A stretch of DNA of 64,000 bases from Adiantum capillus-veneris (lineage: Eukaryota; Streptophyta; Polypodiopsida; Polypodiales; Pteridaceae), in contig CM043944.1 in NCBI GenBank assembly GCA_014529385.2, forward strand, positions 68,932,895 through 68,996,894. The letters are read 5' to 3'. A program made the position numbers and the translations under genes. Under the pieces are notes generated by a model. It did not search any database. It was not told the origin of the DNA and saw only the letters and a program-made list of their open reading frames with translations. Shown piece by piece: positions 36,962 through 49,213 of the stretch (position 1 is the stretch's first letter; the number at the start of each line of letters is the position of its first letter).

Positions 36962-37219
36962 CTCGGGGGGTCCACCTCTATGTAAACCATCTATACAACG
37001 TGCGTTCAAAGGGTATTTAAAAAACCCCTTATATGTGAATCTTGAACTCATAAAACAACCCCTCTTTCTTTATGAACTTACGGGTTTTTTTCCAAAGCGC
37101 AATAAAAAAACGCTTATTTAAATATATTAATGTAAATTTACCCAAAAATTTTGAATTAAAAAACCCCTCCTGTTGAACTCTCATGGTATACTTACATACA
37201 TAGAGGTGGACCCTCCGAG
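36962..37219. mobile_element. 258-bp MITE in the integrase relic
   Basis: Ends CTCGGGGGGTCCACCTCTAT and the near-exact inverse at 37195-37219 (one mismatch over the first 20 bp). There is no coding capacity. It interrupts integrase homology. No unambiguous target duplication was found, so the superfamily is unknown. Confidence 0.75.
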
Positions 37220-37458
37220 TTAAAAAGATTGTAATTTTGAGATGTAGAAATTAGGAAATTCATCTCTATGGGCGTATAGAGTGTCAAACATAACTTCTTT
37301 CAATACAACTTCCTTCAATCTCGTAGATACATTCTAGATGTGATACTATCCATAGAATGCTTTCTCCCAATGCTGAAAGGTGCAAAAGAACTTGAATGGG
37401 CATGAAAAAAATGGTCAAACACACTTGAGAACCTCAGGAAATTAGATTAACAGATGAA
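37220..37458 (+). pseudogene. Probable integrase C-terminal relic
   Basis: Weak continuation of the integrase after the MITE; short pieces such as LKGAKELEWA fit the C-terminal linker region. Identification rests mainly on position. Confidence 0.3.
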
Positions 37459-37730
37459 TGACTTAACAGACATGACATGTGGATCACAGTGACATTAAAA
37501 GATGGAGTCCAAATTAATGCCTTAGCAAATGCAGATGCCATAACCAATCTAATCAGCTACTCTACTCAGAAGAAGGCTACTACACACCCTTTGGAGTACT
37601 TTCAAGCCAAAGCGGATTCTTGTCACAAGGAATTTAATTCAACTCTAGGTATGATCAACCTCAATTGGTGCAAGGACTTTTGTGTCCATGGAGACTTTTA
37701 TATGCATCCTAGATGAACACATAAATGAAG
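37459..37730 (+). pseudogene. Retropepsin-like fragment
   Basis: A frame with VTLKDGVQINALANADAI, NLISY and HGDFYMHP resembles a gypsy aspartic protease, in which ALADTGA is expected. Here the catalytic Asp-Thr-Gly reads Asn-Ala-Asp, so it is inactive. A protease after an integrase means a second element or rearrangement. Confidence 0.5.
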
Positions 37731-38064
37731 ACAATGTATTAGAGTTCCCTAGATAAGAATGTGCAAGGAAATTTAGGATTGGGACATTAATATCTTATAA
37801 CTTTTCCTTAAAGGTGGGGAATTAAAGTATCCATTTGCATGCAGCACAGATGAATGAAAATCTAAACTTCGGACTCCTAAATCAAAAAACTTCATTTCAA
37901 AGCACCACAGCTACATCACATGCAACAACATGATCGTGTACAACCCCAAATTTATTCTCATAAACTACAAAAATTACAGACCTTGCATGGTCCATAAATG
38001 AATCCCTAATTTTAAGGGATTAAAGGAGGTAAAGAGGACAAGAGTATTCATGAAGATAGGTTTT
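37731..38064. other. Unassigned short spacer
   Basis: No motif recognised; this probably belongs to the decayed plus-strand element. Confidence 0.3.
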
Positions 38065-38516
38065 CATTAGAGAAAATTTGGACTCAGAAAGGGGCCTTAT
38101 AAGGAGTTTGACTTCCTCTCTCATGTCCAAAACGGGTGTGCAATAAAAATTTTGCAAATCAACTCTAAACTTGACAGACATTTGATAGTTAGAATCTACT
38201 CTTCAAGCTCTGTCTATTGATATATATCACGCCACAAGATTCCTCATATTTTGAAAGATTCTATTTTTTATTCTCTTGTGATGTGACAACTCCGTCTTCA
38301 ATCTAGAGAATAAAAAATAGAATCGTTCAAAAGATGAGAAATCTCGTGGCATGCTATATATCAATAGAAAGATCTTGAAGAGTAGATTCTAACTGCCAAA
38401 TCTCCGTCAACTTTAGAGTTGATTTGCAAAAAAATTACCACACACCCATTTTGGACATGAGAGAGAAAATCAAACTCCTTTTAAGACCCCTTTGTGAGTC
38501 CAAATTTTTCCTAATG
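38065..38516. repeat. Large inverted repeat: two 211-bp arms, 30-nt loop
   Basis: Arms 38065-38275 and 38306-38516 are equal in length and roughly 85-90% complementary, starting cattag and ending ctaatg. RNA from either strand would form a long hairpin. There is no coding capacity. It fits a foldback element or an inverted duplication. Confidence 0.9.
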
Positions 38517-41199
38517 TTAGTAGGGTTCCCTATCCTTTTTGTAGGCCCATGTAGAACTCAATCCTTTTTCGCACTACTCTTTTGAAAGGGGAAAAAGAGG
38601 CTATGGCATAAGTACTCTCTTCTTTCTCTTCCCCATGGCACATCATAAAAAACGTGCAAAGATAAGAGTCCAAAAGTGACTTTTGTTTCAAAAAGTATAT
38701 TTTCACTTATTTTTTGTTGAAAAGTTTTTCCCAACCTTTATGCATATAAAAAACATACTTTTTGACCTTTTTTTTAATTACACTCGATCACTAAAAGTAC
38801 ACTTTTTTAATAGTCTTTTTGTCTGTCCAAAAAAAAACCCTCCTACCTCCCTTCCAAGATCTCGTCACATGTCTCCCTTCATGTCTTTTCGTCCTTTGTG
38901 TCCCTGACCCCTCCAAGGATTTCATTAACATGATCACAAACATGTTGTCAGGCATTTTTTGGATATGCATATAGTCACTAGGTCATGCCTAAAAGATTGC
39001 CCACTAGCCTCATGTATATATGTATACATAGCCCTGCAAGTTTTGAAAGTGGCCCTGTAAATATTCATGTACAAAGGTGTGATTTTACCAAGCATGGGTG
39101 TTGATGTTTCGAATTGTTCAAGTCCCCAAACATGGTTTTCAATAAATATTTTCAGTCGTGCTTTATAGCTTGTGAATCGTACTTGTACATCATGAGTTAT
39201 GTGCATTCGAGGTGAGCAGTCTCGACTTAGAAAGTGAATGCAGATGTATGCAACAAAGGCAACTGGGCCAACTTGATGGTCTAAAATTAGAAATGCTGAG
39301 ATCTTAAATTTTTGGAGATAGCCGAGTAAATGCGCTCCGAGCCGTGCATTTACAGTGCCGCATTTGGTGACCGGAGCAGTGCACTATGCTCAAGAGAAGT
39401 TGGTCCTGACAAGCTAGGATTTTCATGTGGGGAGAGAATGGGAGATTTTTCCATGTGTCACTTGGATTATCCCACATGGGAAGAGGAAAGGGGAAAGTGG
39501 ATGGTATATAGGGCACATTGGGAGCCCACTATAGATGTATCAAAGGTGAGAGGAGCTCTCTCAAGGCTTGGGTATGGGGGTTCGTAGGCTCATGGGGAGG
39601 GAAATGGTGCATTTTTCAGTTCCCACCAGCCTAGACAGACGCCTGACCACTGTTTTTGGTCCCCAACCACTTGCCCCCACCCCATCCTTTGGTCAAAGGA
39701 TCACCGACATCTCATTTTTTGCCCAAAAAAGGCCTAAAAGGAGCCAATTAAAAGATGCCTTGATAGAGAGCCTTGTCGACTAATAAGAGAGAGAAAACTC
39801 TTGGAAATAAAAGATAAGGAAGCCCCCATTTTAATAGTTGCAACACCTGCATAACTTCCAGAGAGCTCATTTTTTAGCAAGAAAGAGTGCACCCCCGACT
39901 TCGAGCGGCCATAACTCTTTCATCCTTCATCTATTATTTGTCTATGGGTACTTTACGGTTATCTCCACGAGACGAGCTTTGTCATCATGTCCCTTGTTTC
40001 TTTTAATTTTGAGTGTGTTCCATGCTTTAAGGGCTTTTGATGAATCTCTACAGGTGTTTACCATAGGTGTTTTCGGCCATGCAATAGTTCTTCCTTTCGA
40101 CGGTGTGGCTCATGCATGGCTATAGAGGCATTCATTTTCCTTCTTCTTTTCACGCTAACAACGTGAAATTCTTAATAACATTAAGTGATCACATTTTAAA
40201 ACACATTGTTGGGTGCACTTTCAACACCCCTATTTTTGTCAATTTGTACATATGGACATCACGTCCAATGTCAAAAGTGTGTGTGGGATTGATTTTGGTG
40301 GGATTTTTATCTTTCTTTAGCAAGCACATGTACATGCAGGGCAAGTCGCTAGTGCAACGTCAGCTGTCCGGTTAATGTAAGTACCCACTAGTGAGTTTTT
40401 TGAAGTCAGACTAGTATATATAACTAAAACTCATGTAAAAGATAAAAAATTTCAGCTAAACCTTAGAAAATCTTAGATATAGGCTCTTTGTTCCTCATTG
40501 ATGCTTTTGGATGCAGTTTTTGGCCCTCACCTTGCCTTCTCTACGTGTAGTCGTATAGGGACAGCTATATGTTTGCGACAGTTTTAAATGTAGTGGAAAT
40601 AAGAATGAATTTTTATCATCTTCAACTTTCTTGCTAGTAATTTTTCAAGCTTTCTTACAAGATTCAAAGTGACCCAATTGGAAAAATGCTCTTGAAGATA
40701 CTACTAGTTCTCTATAGGGTTATGGCTATGGCAACACAATGGAAAATTGCATATAGACAGAGTGGGGGGTTTGTTGAAAGTGTGGGTTTGTGATTTCCTA
40801 TTGTGAAAGGAGATGTCCTTGTCTTTGTATGCATTGGTCGATGTGCGTTTTAAATCCATGCTTTGACAAGGTTTTGCTCCTTGCTCTATGGTCCTTTGGG
40901 TGGGTGCATGCTTGGAAACTCCCAAGGGAGCATAGGTATTTTGGTTGGGTTTTACTAAGAGTTATAGCCCTCTCTTGCAAAGGTGGATGTAGGCCTATGG
41001 GCAGTTTTCATTAACTAATAGAAGGACCTTTTTCTTGGAAAAAAAAAAAGAGTTATTTTGGTGCTCAGCTTGAAGTTTGAATGCTCTTGGGCTATAAATC
41101 TATAGAGGTGTCCCCTTTTTCTTATTCTCAATTAGAAATAGTGTTTTTGTGCCTGCCACTGAGGTATCACTTCAAGTTACCTTTAGTTTACATGTTTTG
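38517..41199. other. Unassigned DNA
   Basis: Several frames of 60-95 codons exist, none recognised. A short A run follows TTCTTGG near 41036-41049, as at the 3' end of a retroposed copy, but nothing upstream confirms this. Confidence 0.35.
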
Positions 41200-42170
41200 G
41201 AATACATAGAATTTACTTTTTCCGAGTTTAATGGACCCATCAGCATTCATAGAGCTTATATCACTCGACTCAACCCCATCCTCTTTCTCGAGCTGAGAAA
41301 TCTCCTCTAGTTTCACTGCTTTGACCTCATTTACAAACCTTTCTTCGACCTCTACCACACTGCAATGGAGCTTGAATCACCATACCTTTATTCGGTAGCA
41401 CCTCCTTTGCTCGATCTGGAAGCACATGCACATCCCTTACAATTGAAGCCGTCCTAACTTCTACCATGTCTTTCTGCAGCCATAAGACCCTCGGCTCCTC
41501 TTGCATAGGGACATCCCTCTTCACTAATCTTGGCTCAGCTATCAGTGCTTCAACTTCTTCTCACACCCTAGCACCTGGAAAACCCTGCCTGGCCTCACGC
41601 TTCTTCCGAATCTTCCTTATCCACTCTTTCTCTAGAGACACTGCCTCTTCATATGACACCGGGCCATCAATCTCCACCTTGTCTCTCACTTTGTTATGTA
41701 GGCAATCCATGAATTTGCTCAATTTTTGAAAACCAAAATTATTTGCAATAGTTACCTTCATCATATTTCTGCAAAGGGCTTCTAATTCGCTCTCGAATGC
41801 TTGAAAATTCCCTTCCAAGCTCTGCTTTAAATTATCCAGCTTTTGATTTACTTAATCCAGCTACGCATCCTCTACAAACCTGCTATAAAACCACCTCCAA
41901 GGCTTCACAATCCATCTTTTATTCTTCACGTAGGCCATCGAACCATAGTCTCTCTTTACCCTGAACCAGGACGGGAACACTTGCATTGCACCATCTTTTC
42001 TTATCCCACTACTCTCCACCCATAATCTTGAAGCCAGGTTTTCGCGTCTTCGACTCCAGTGAAATTTAAAAAAAACTATCCACACCATCCCTAACAACAA
42101 CTCCTTTTCAATGGATGCACCTTTGGCATCACCAAAATCACTGCTTCGAATTCAAACAGAAGCATCAATG
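41200..42170 (-). pseudogene. Element B gag fragment
   Basis: The minus frame holds FKFxG/FLNFTGVEDAKTWLQ near the start, then KLSKFMDCLHNKVRDKVEI and SYEEAVSLEKEWIRK, which align with gag of elements C and E (KKDRFVVVL..., FMASLY...). Stops interrupt it, and the acidic linker (41200-41350) is in another frame. It ends left of 41200 without protease or pol. Confidence 0.65.
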
Positions 42171-42173
42171 CGC

Positions 42174-42191
42174 TCCTTCGTGGGGGCACGA
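42174..42191 (-). other. Element B primer-binding site
   Basis: Minus strand TCGTGCCCCCACGAAGGA, differing from the element C/E PBS at a few bases. It lies between gag and an LTR-like edge (TGGAGAGGGGGAATGG) at 42197. Confidence 0.6.
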
Positions 42192-42196
42192 AAGGA

Positions 42197-42870
42197 TGGA
42201 GAGGGGGAATGGAAAACACACCAGCTCATAATATTCACATCACCCCTTCCCTCTTAGAAAACATCTCCACAAAACACATCTCTTCTAGCAAACCATCGCC
42301 TGTACACCTCTCAATTCAACCCTACTTCACTTGACCAGGGCACGACAGACACCCACAAATTGCATCAGTTCTCGCATTCCCAAACATTGAAACACTGTTC
42401 TCTCTCTCTCTCTCTCTCTCACTCTCTCTCTCTCTCTCTCTCTGCACATATAATTGTCAGGGGGGGCGGGGGGACGCATACGCCGACACACACCTGACAA
42501 AACCCAGCACAAGAGCAAAAGAGAGGGGGGACGGGAATTGACATGATAGAAATGATGCACTTCAAGGGAAAGTCTCCATTCATCAATAAAAAACTAGTAC
42601 AACCTTCTTTACAATCCCATAGCAAGCTCTCGACTTGCCAAAAGCTCAGACTTGAGACAACCTCTCCCTATAGCTTCCTGGCACACACACACACTTCTGT
42701 AGCGATGATGAAACACCTCCTCTTTAACTTCGCATTCCAAGGGGAAAGTCCCCCTTCTCGGCCCTCACTCTATCCTTATGAAACGAAAAAGAAGAAAAAT
42801 CTGAAGAAGCTCTCCAACCCCTCTTCCCTCACCCTTTTTTGGATTTCTAAAAGAAACCCTTAATGTTGGG
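42197..42870 (-). repeat. Element B 5' LTR (right edge approximate)
   Basis: Left edge TGGAGAGG at 42197, set by the PBS; GGGAATGGAAAACACACC resembles the element A LTR edge. It contains a CT microsatellite (42399-42443). The right edge is not defined because no second copy is in the window. Confidence 0.5.
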
Positions 42871-44557
42871 CTTGGTTAAGGGGACTTTGATAGTTTTCAG
42901 TCCATGATGGAGACTTACCTTTCATTTCACACTTTGTTTTTACTTTTCTTGCATTCTATTGTTTTAGGATGCTAAAGTGAAGTTTCACCTTACATAATTT
43001 TAGTAAATTTTACACACACACACACACACAACATATATGTTTTTTTTGCATTTTATTGTTTTAGAATGCTAAAGTGACGCTTCACCTTGCATAATTCTAA
43101 TAAATCCTTCACACACACACATATTAAATTAGGTTTTTTTATTTCACCTTACATTTCACAACTTCACATGGGTTTACATTTTTGGCATTTTATAGCTTGA
43201 TTCCAATTAGTGTTAACATTTAAGAAAGTCTTTTTTATTAAGCGGTTGCTGATCGAGTTTCCTCTTTACAAAGAAAAATACCAAAAATATCAATAAAATT
43301 TTTAAGATTTATAAAATGTTTGGACGACTTTCTCACACATTTCATCCGTTTTTCGTTTACCATGGTTTGCATTTAGCTAGTCTCAATTTTCAATCGGCTC
43401 AGGACTAAGCTGATGCAATCCTTTCCCAAACACTAATACCACTTTAAACAATTTTATCACTTTCTTATTGTTTTTGAAAACCATTGTGACCCTTTCACTT
43501 GTTTTCTCTCTCTTTCTCCCAAACATCCGTCACCCTTGGAGACGCTACCTCTTTTTGTTTTTCTCCTTCAACGTTAGCTCGCGGGGCTATTGCCTCTCTT
43601 AGCCTCACCAAAAGATTCCCACTTTCCCTTAACTATGGAGATTACCTTTTGCTTGTAAAAACTCCAGCTCACCCTTTACTTTTTACATTTACAACCAAGG
43701 AGATCATTAAGCATCCGATTCCCATGCCGTCGATGCTCGCACATGGCCAGGCTTGCTCTATAAGATTTTTTGATCACGCCACATGGGAGGTTCACCTATC
43801 AGCTCCAAACCCCAAGAAATTGTCCCTATCCCAGCCCTTGAAGAGCGATCCATAAAAGTAGAAAAAAGCTCGATTCGCCTCCATCATGGTCGTCTCTCAA
43901 CTTGAACTAGGCGTACCCTTGTGCCCATGACTCCGATCGATGAGCCATGAATTTCAACTAACTCCCCGCATCGCAGGCAACCTTTGAGAACCTTGGCAAA
44001 CTCAAAAAAATCCATGTCCGCACACATACAGAGGCGGTCAAGTTCGCACACACCTGATCCCCAACAAATCTTCCACAAGCCATACCTTGCTCATTTGAGA
44101 CCCGATTCACAATCCGCAAAGATTAGCATGCTCCACATTTCGAGTACTTCAGCCCTATTAGCTTACCTAAACTCTAGTCACATGTCTCTACCTGCCCTGT
44201 TTGTCGAGGATCTATAATGCATTCCATCTTTAGACATCCATATCTTGCACATCGTGGATCCATTCGAGGAGCCGTTTGGATTAGCTTGTAGAGCATCTTG
44301 AACATTACATTCTAGGATATATATTCCACATCTCGGGCACCTGCACATGTCAACCTATTCGTCCCCCTTCGCAGCCCTTTTGGCCTAAAAGACCGCATGA
44401 GGCATACATTCCATCCACACCTTGCCTGCCTAGGGCCTTCATGCTCTAGCCTTCTACCATGCACCCATTCCCATGCTTGTGCATGCTCCTAGCAACGACC
44501 AATTTTGGCTGCACCAATGAGCATGATAGAGAAAAGAGGCGGCATCGCCCATGCATC

Positions 44558-44598
<41 letters not shown>

Positions 44599-46209
44599 GT
44601 ATTGTATGGAATTTGCAGTAGAGAGACACATAGAGAGATAGAGATGCAGCTCAACCTCCCGTGCTCTAGCCCCTCCTCTACTGCAGGTCCCTCTTTCAGA
44701 TTGACCTAATGTGCCGCCCATGCACCACGAAATCTCCCTCTCTCTCTATGTTGCTCTCGATGCACAACACCTTGACGCCTTCCTTGCCCGTTGGCCATCG
44801 TTTCCTCACCTTTTTCTTTCCTTTTCTCTCACCTCATCCGGGTATCTTGCTTGATTTCCCCTTAATGAGACCAGCTTGCAAAATTATAGAGACATACTCA
44901 TTCTTTGAAACTCACAATAGGAACCCCCCCCCCCCCCCCCCCCCCCCCCTTCTCTACCCCCCTCTCTCTCTCTCTCTCTTACACACACACACACATGCGT
45001 GTGTGGCCTGCCACATGCGCACACATACATGTCACAACCACTATCCTATTTATGAAATTAAATGCACATCATGTTCTTGCTGTGGAAGTTAAATCAATAA
45101 CATTTCCTTTCCCGAAAAGGAAAGGAGGAACCATAATAGCCAATTGAAAGGTTAAAAGAGAAAAAGACAGGGCCGCCCTACGCAGCAATATTTGGCATTG
45201 CCCCATGTAAAGGCAAATGACCCTTGCATGTGCACTTCCCGGACTTCAATGAACTGTCGACATAGAATATCCATGACTTGAATGAATGCACCTCAACGAA
45301 TGGGTTGATGAGGACACACTAAAAGTATGCATTTTATGTTAACTGCTACATATTGTAGCCCACCTCCACATGCTCTAACCAACATCAAGTAGGACTTCTT
45401 GTTTTGGGCTTGTTGTTTTTTTTTTCTTTTTGGTTTTTTGGGGGGGGGGGGGGGGGGGAGATTTTATGGAGCCAGCTTTGGATCCTTTTCACCTTTTATG
45501 AGCAGGTGAAAACCAAACTTGAGAAGGAAAATTCATTGTAAATTTCTACTTTCCCACTTAAAATCAACAAATTTGAGCTGGTCTCATATCCTTCTTGCGG
45601 AAATTTGAAGCGGGCATATTTTAATTTGAAGAGGTTTTGCATAAAGCGAACCTACATTTTCTCCAACCCTAGAACTTCAACTCCTACCACATGACCATTT
45701 TGTCTCAATCATGTGTTCTACTTTTGTTGCACTCTGAATGAAAATTGCAAATAACTAAAAATTGCAATGGCACCACCTTATGGATGCAATTGTAGCTGAG
45801 TACTACTAATAAGGATGTAAGGAGTTGTTGAGTCGTACTCATAAATTGCGCAAGTATGCTTGCTCTACAACTTGCATACAATACAGTCGGCCTGGTTATA
45901 ACCACATTGTCGAGAGTCATGTGTAGAGTTGAGAAACTCACTGACCACCTAATTTGGACATACTACACGGTCTTTCTCCATGGAGAGTCGGGTCCCAAGA
46001 TTATCTTTTTGTAACGTGGACAATAGTTCCTTCGGTTGATCAAATGGACCAGTTGCATTACAACAAAAGCTCATTTACGGTTCTACGTCCATTGCAATCT
46101 ATTCCCTAATAAAAAATCTAAATGCTTTATCGCTTGAGTTTTGCTCCCTCCTATTGGTTGGCCCTTTAAAGTTAAGCTTATTGATCTTCAATCCAAATCT
46201 CTTACACAT
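42871..46209. other. Unassigned and low-complexity DNA
   Basis: No gene recognised. It holds CA runs near 43014-43030, an AC microsatellite at 44558-44597, a 26-C run at 44924-44949 and a 19-G run at 45440-45458. Long frames here are simple-sequence artefacts. Confidence 0.5.
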
Positions 46210-46720
46210 GTAGATTAAGATTATAGGGTGTTGGGTCCTATAGATGTTTAGGGTGCAGATTGGCTAGCGAAGACGTCAACCACCTTTTCATGGAATGTCC
46301 GACTGTTAGTGGTCTTGCAGGAAAGATGTGCAAATGGATACAAAGGACATGGAAGATAGGGTTATTCAAGAGGGATTTGTTTCTCGGTGGTAAACAGTTT
46401 CATAGTTCTGTACTTTTTATTTGTACTCGAATTGTCAGTAATCTCTAGAGGTCTAGGAACTGTCGTGTCTTTGTCAGAGACCTCTCGATGGCTAGCTTTT
46501 CAGAGATTGTAAGGCTTAGGGCAACCCTCGCCATCGAGTCGTACCCGGCTTTGTAAAAGTTTGGGGTGGTCGTAGTAGGTACTTCTAACTAAGCTCGACT
46601 GCAACCCTTTGTTCCTCAAGGCACAGCATGAGCTTGAGCCTGATTTGTATATCTTCTGGTGACTGTATAATTCAATCACTCACAATTGTGAGTTTTGCAA
46701 AAAATAAATAAAAATTAGAG
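46210..46720 (+). pseudogene. LINE 3' end with zinc-finger-like RT tail
   Basis: The frame LASEDVNHLFMECPTVSGLA matches the Cys/His domain that closes ORF2 of plant L1-type LINEs. The first Cys pair is eroded. A non-coding tail and an A-rich end (46701-46717) follow. Only the last part of ORF2 and the 3' UTR are present. Confidence 0.65.
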
Positions 46721-46737
46721 TGTGATCTTCCTAGTGG

Positions 46738-48083
46738 TTAACACTAGGTTGGTAACCTAAGAGGACATAAAAGTGTCATTTCAAGGTTTTGAAAAAAACC
46801 TCCAAAACCATAGTAGATCCACTCATTTTGTAAAATCCTTTCATGAGGTTATAGTTCAAGGCCTACTACACATGGAAAAAATAAGAAACTTGTAAAATTT
46901 CTCATCTTTTGGTCACACCAAGCCTCCAAAGTTGATGGACCAGTACATTTTCATCAAAACAGTCATTTCTTACATTTTGTTGCATAAAAATAAGATTAGG
47001 GATTTTTGTAGGACTTGAGATAAATTCCCTAGTTAACTTCAATGGGTTGGTAATCAGAACATATGATTGCTTCGCACTCACTATTTTTTGTTTTGCCAAA
47101 AGAAATAGGTACAAAAAAGTTGAATTTTTACCATTCTGCAAACCTATCATCAAAGTTTCTATAGCCACGCTCAATACAAATAATATATGCATGTTTTCTT
47201 AGTTCCCTATTGTCCTTTAGGCTCATAAGGAGCCATGGAGCATGTCAAAATAATAATACATCTCTGACCAAGGGGAATCTTGGGGACAAAGATGAAGTGC
47301 TAAATACAGCAAACATGACGAAACTGGGTTCAACATTATGAGTTGTAGAATTCATAGAAACTATTCAATATCTAGCCAAATTTGATCCTTATGACTAGAT
47401 ATGGTTACTACCTACAAAATGCATGTAGTTGTCCCAAGAAACTAACAATCTTGAAAAAGCTATACTTGATATACTAGAATGTTTCATTTTCTTCTATAAT
47501 TGAAAAAATCAACCATCGTTGTCTACTATGCAAAATAGGGTATTAGGTGCCCCAAAACTCAAGGAATATTAGCTTTATGTTACAATATGTGACATAGAAA
47601 ATCAAAACCGCATTTGGATATCATGAAAGCCACCAAAAAAATCATAGAAGAGCTAAAATTGGCTAAAAAACAGGATTTGACAATTTTTGTAATTTGGTCA
47701 TAACTTACAACTTTAACATTTATTTCTCCCTAGAGGCATCAAGACATGTTGAGGACTACTAACGATAGCTCTCTAGCATTATAGACCTCACAAACATGAA
47801 TTGTAGAGTGGTATAGTTGCAAAAAGTTGAAAAAAGTCAAAAGCAAGACCCGTTTTTTCACAAAGTTTAGGTTGTGAAATGTTTTGCAAGGACAAGGTTA
47901 AAGATGGAATTGATATTCGAAAAAAATGTCGAGTTTTTTTCAGCTCATGAGACAACTTTCTAGACAGATAGCACCTCAAAATCCATTTTGAAACTCTTGA
48001 CATAATTCAAGGAAAATGGTCACTTAACAAGACATAAAAGTGTCCCGGGACATAAAAGTGTCCCATTACCAACCTAGTGTTAA
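46738..48083. mobile_element. TTAA-CACTA-ended transposon, copy 2
   Basis: 1346 bp, same ends as the copy at 3200-4526 (TTAACACTAGGTTGGTAA and its complement) and about 97% identical along its length by eye. There is a short duplication of CATAAAAGTGTCCC near the right end. It lies just after the A-rich end of a LINE and before another LINE fragment. It carries a 96-codon version of the hypothetical ORF (46902-47192, minus). Confidence 0.75.
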
Positions 48084-48329
48084 GGTGAGGGCCTTTAGGG
48101 ACACCCACCATGGTTTAACCTGTACAGACATGAGGTGTGGGTGAGTGGACGCAACCCCGTAAAACTAGCTCATGCAAGCGAGACGACAAAATAAAAAAGA
48201 TTATAAGGTACAAGTCTATGTTGGAACCCTAGTCTCTCCAAGGCACATGTAGTGCTTGTAGGCAATTGTATTATTTTTGAGTTAATATAAATTCTCTCAA
48301 CTCACAATTTTCAGTATGGTGAAAAACAG
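48084..48329. other. Spacer, possibly another LINE 3' tail
   Basis: 'aactcacaatttt' near 48300 resembles the tail of the LINE at 46680. No coding signal. Confidence 0.3.
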
Positions 48330-49213
48330 AAGATTATAAGGTATTCTTCCCAGTCATGTACATGGCTATCCAAGCTTTTGTCAAGGGGTCTGTGTACCCT
48401 AGTGTGAAAAGAGGGCTTATCAATCTCAGCCCTAAAAAGGTTTGTTGCTCGCACCTTAAGCATTGGTGTCCCATAACTATGATGTATATGGCATACAAAA
48501 TCATTACCAAGGCAGTCGCTCTTATAATTTTTCCCTTTCGTGGATAGAGTCATCTCCCCTTATCAACACAAGTTTATCAAAGGAAGGTCTGTATATGACA
48601 ATATCTTGATAGTAATGGTTAACATTGAGTATGTAGCCTGCATGAAGCAGGAGTGCATTTTACTGTAGCTTGACCTAGACAAGGCATATGATAGCATTAT
48701 GTGGTCCTTCATTGAAGGTGTCGTGAAAACATTGGGCTTTGGGCCTCGCCTTTGTCGACTTATACACACTCTTAATGCAGGCAGTCAATATGAGCTCTTA
48801 TTAAATGATACAATTGTGGGCTCCTTTGAAGCCAAAAGATCTATCAAGCAAGGATGCCCCCTAGCCCCTCTTCTCTTTGCCATTGGGTCACATCCTCTTA
48901 TAACGATGCTCGAGGATGCTTCTATGCGTGGCAAATTCAAGGTTCAATTCTACCCGATGATGACCAACTCTTGAGAAAAATGTCTGCGGGAAACTCCCTC
49001 CTCTTTTTGAAAGCCTTTCCTCAGGTGCTCAGGAAGGCCCTAGAGATTGTGTGAAAATTTGTGGTGGCTTTGAGGTCAAAGTGTAATATTGAGAAGTCTC
49101 AATTGATGTTCCTAATAGAAAACAAATCATTCAATCCATCGGTCTAGTCATGGGAGACTGTGTCTAAAGGAAGGATTTTTCAACATCTAAGTGCCCCCTA
49201 GCGGGATGGACGT
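48330..49213 (+). pseudogene. LINE ORF2 reverse-transcriptase fragment
   Basis: Shifting plus frames give INLSPKK, HWCPITMMYMAYKIITKAVA, then LDLDKAYDSIMWSFI, LGFGPRL and IKQGCPLAPLLFAIG, and finally FQHLSAPLAGW. These are ordered RT blocks of an L1-type LINE. The catalytic F/YADD block region near 48960 is altered to a DDDQL-like stretch. Stops and frameshifts abound. Element D interrupts it at 49213. Confidence 0.85.

Noticed and set aside
40798-41050. Possible retroposon tail ending in a short A run
   Set aside because: No tRNA-like promoter boxes, target duplication or RT homology upstream.
43499-43855. 118-codon plus-strand ORF
   Set aside because: Unrecognised and alone; Ser/Leu-rich as expected from a C/T-rich strand.
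44446-45147. Overlapping ORFs up to 127 codons on both strands
   Set aside because: They run through AC, CT and poly-C repeats and encode runs of His/Thr and Pro; simple-sequence artefacts.
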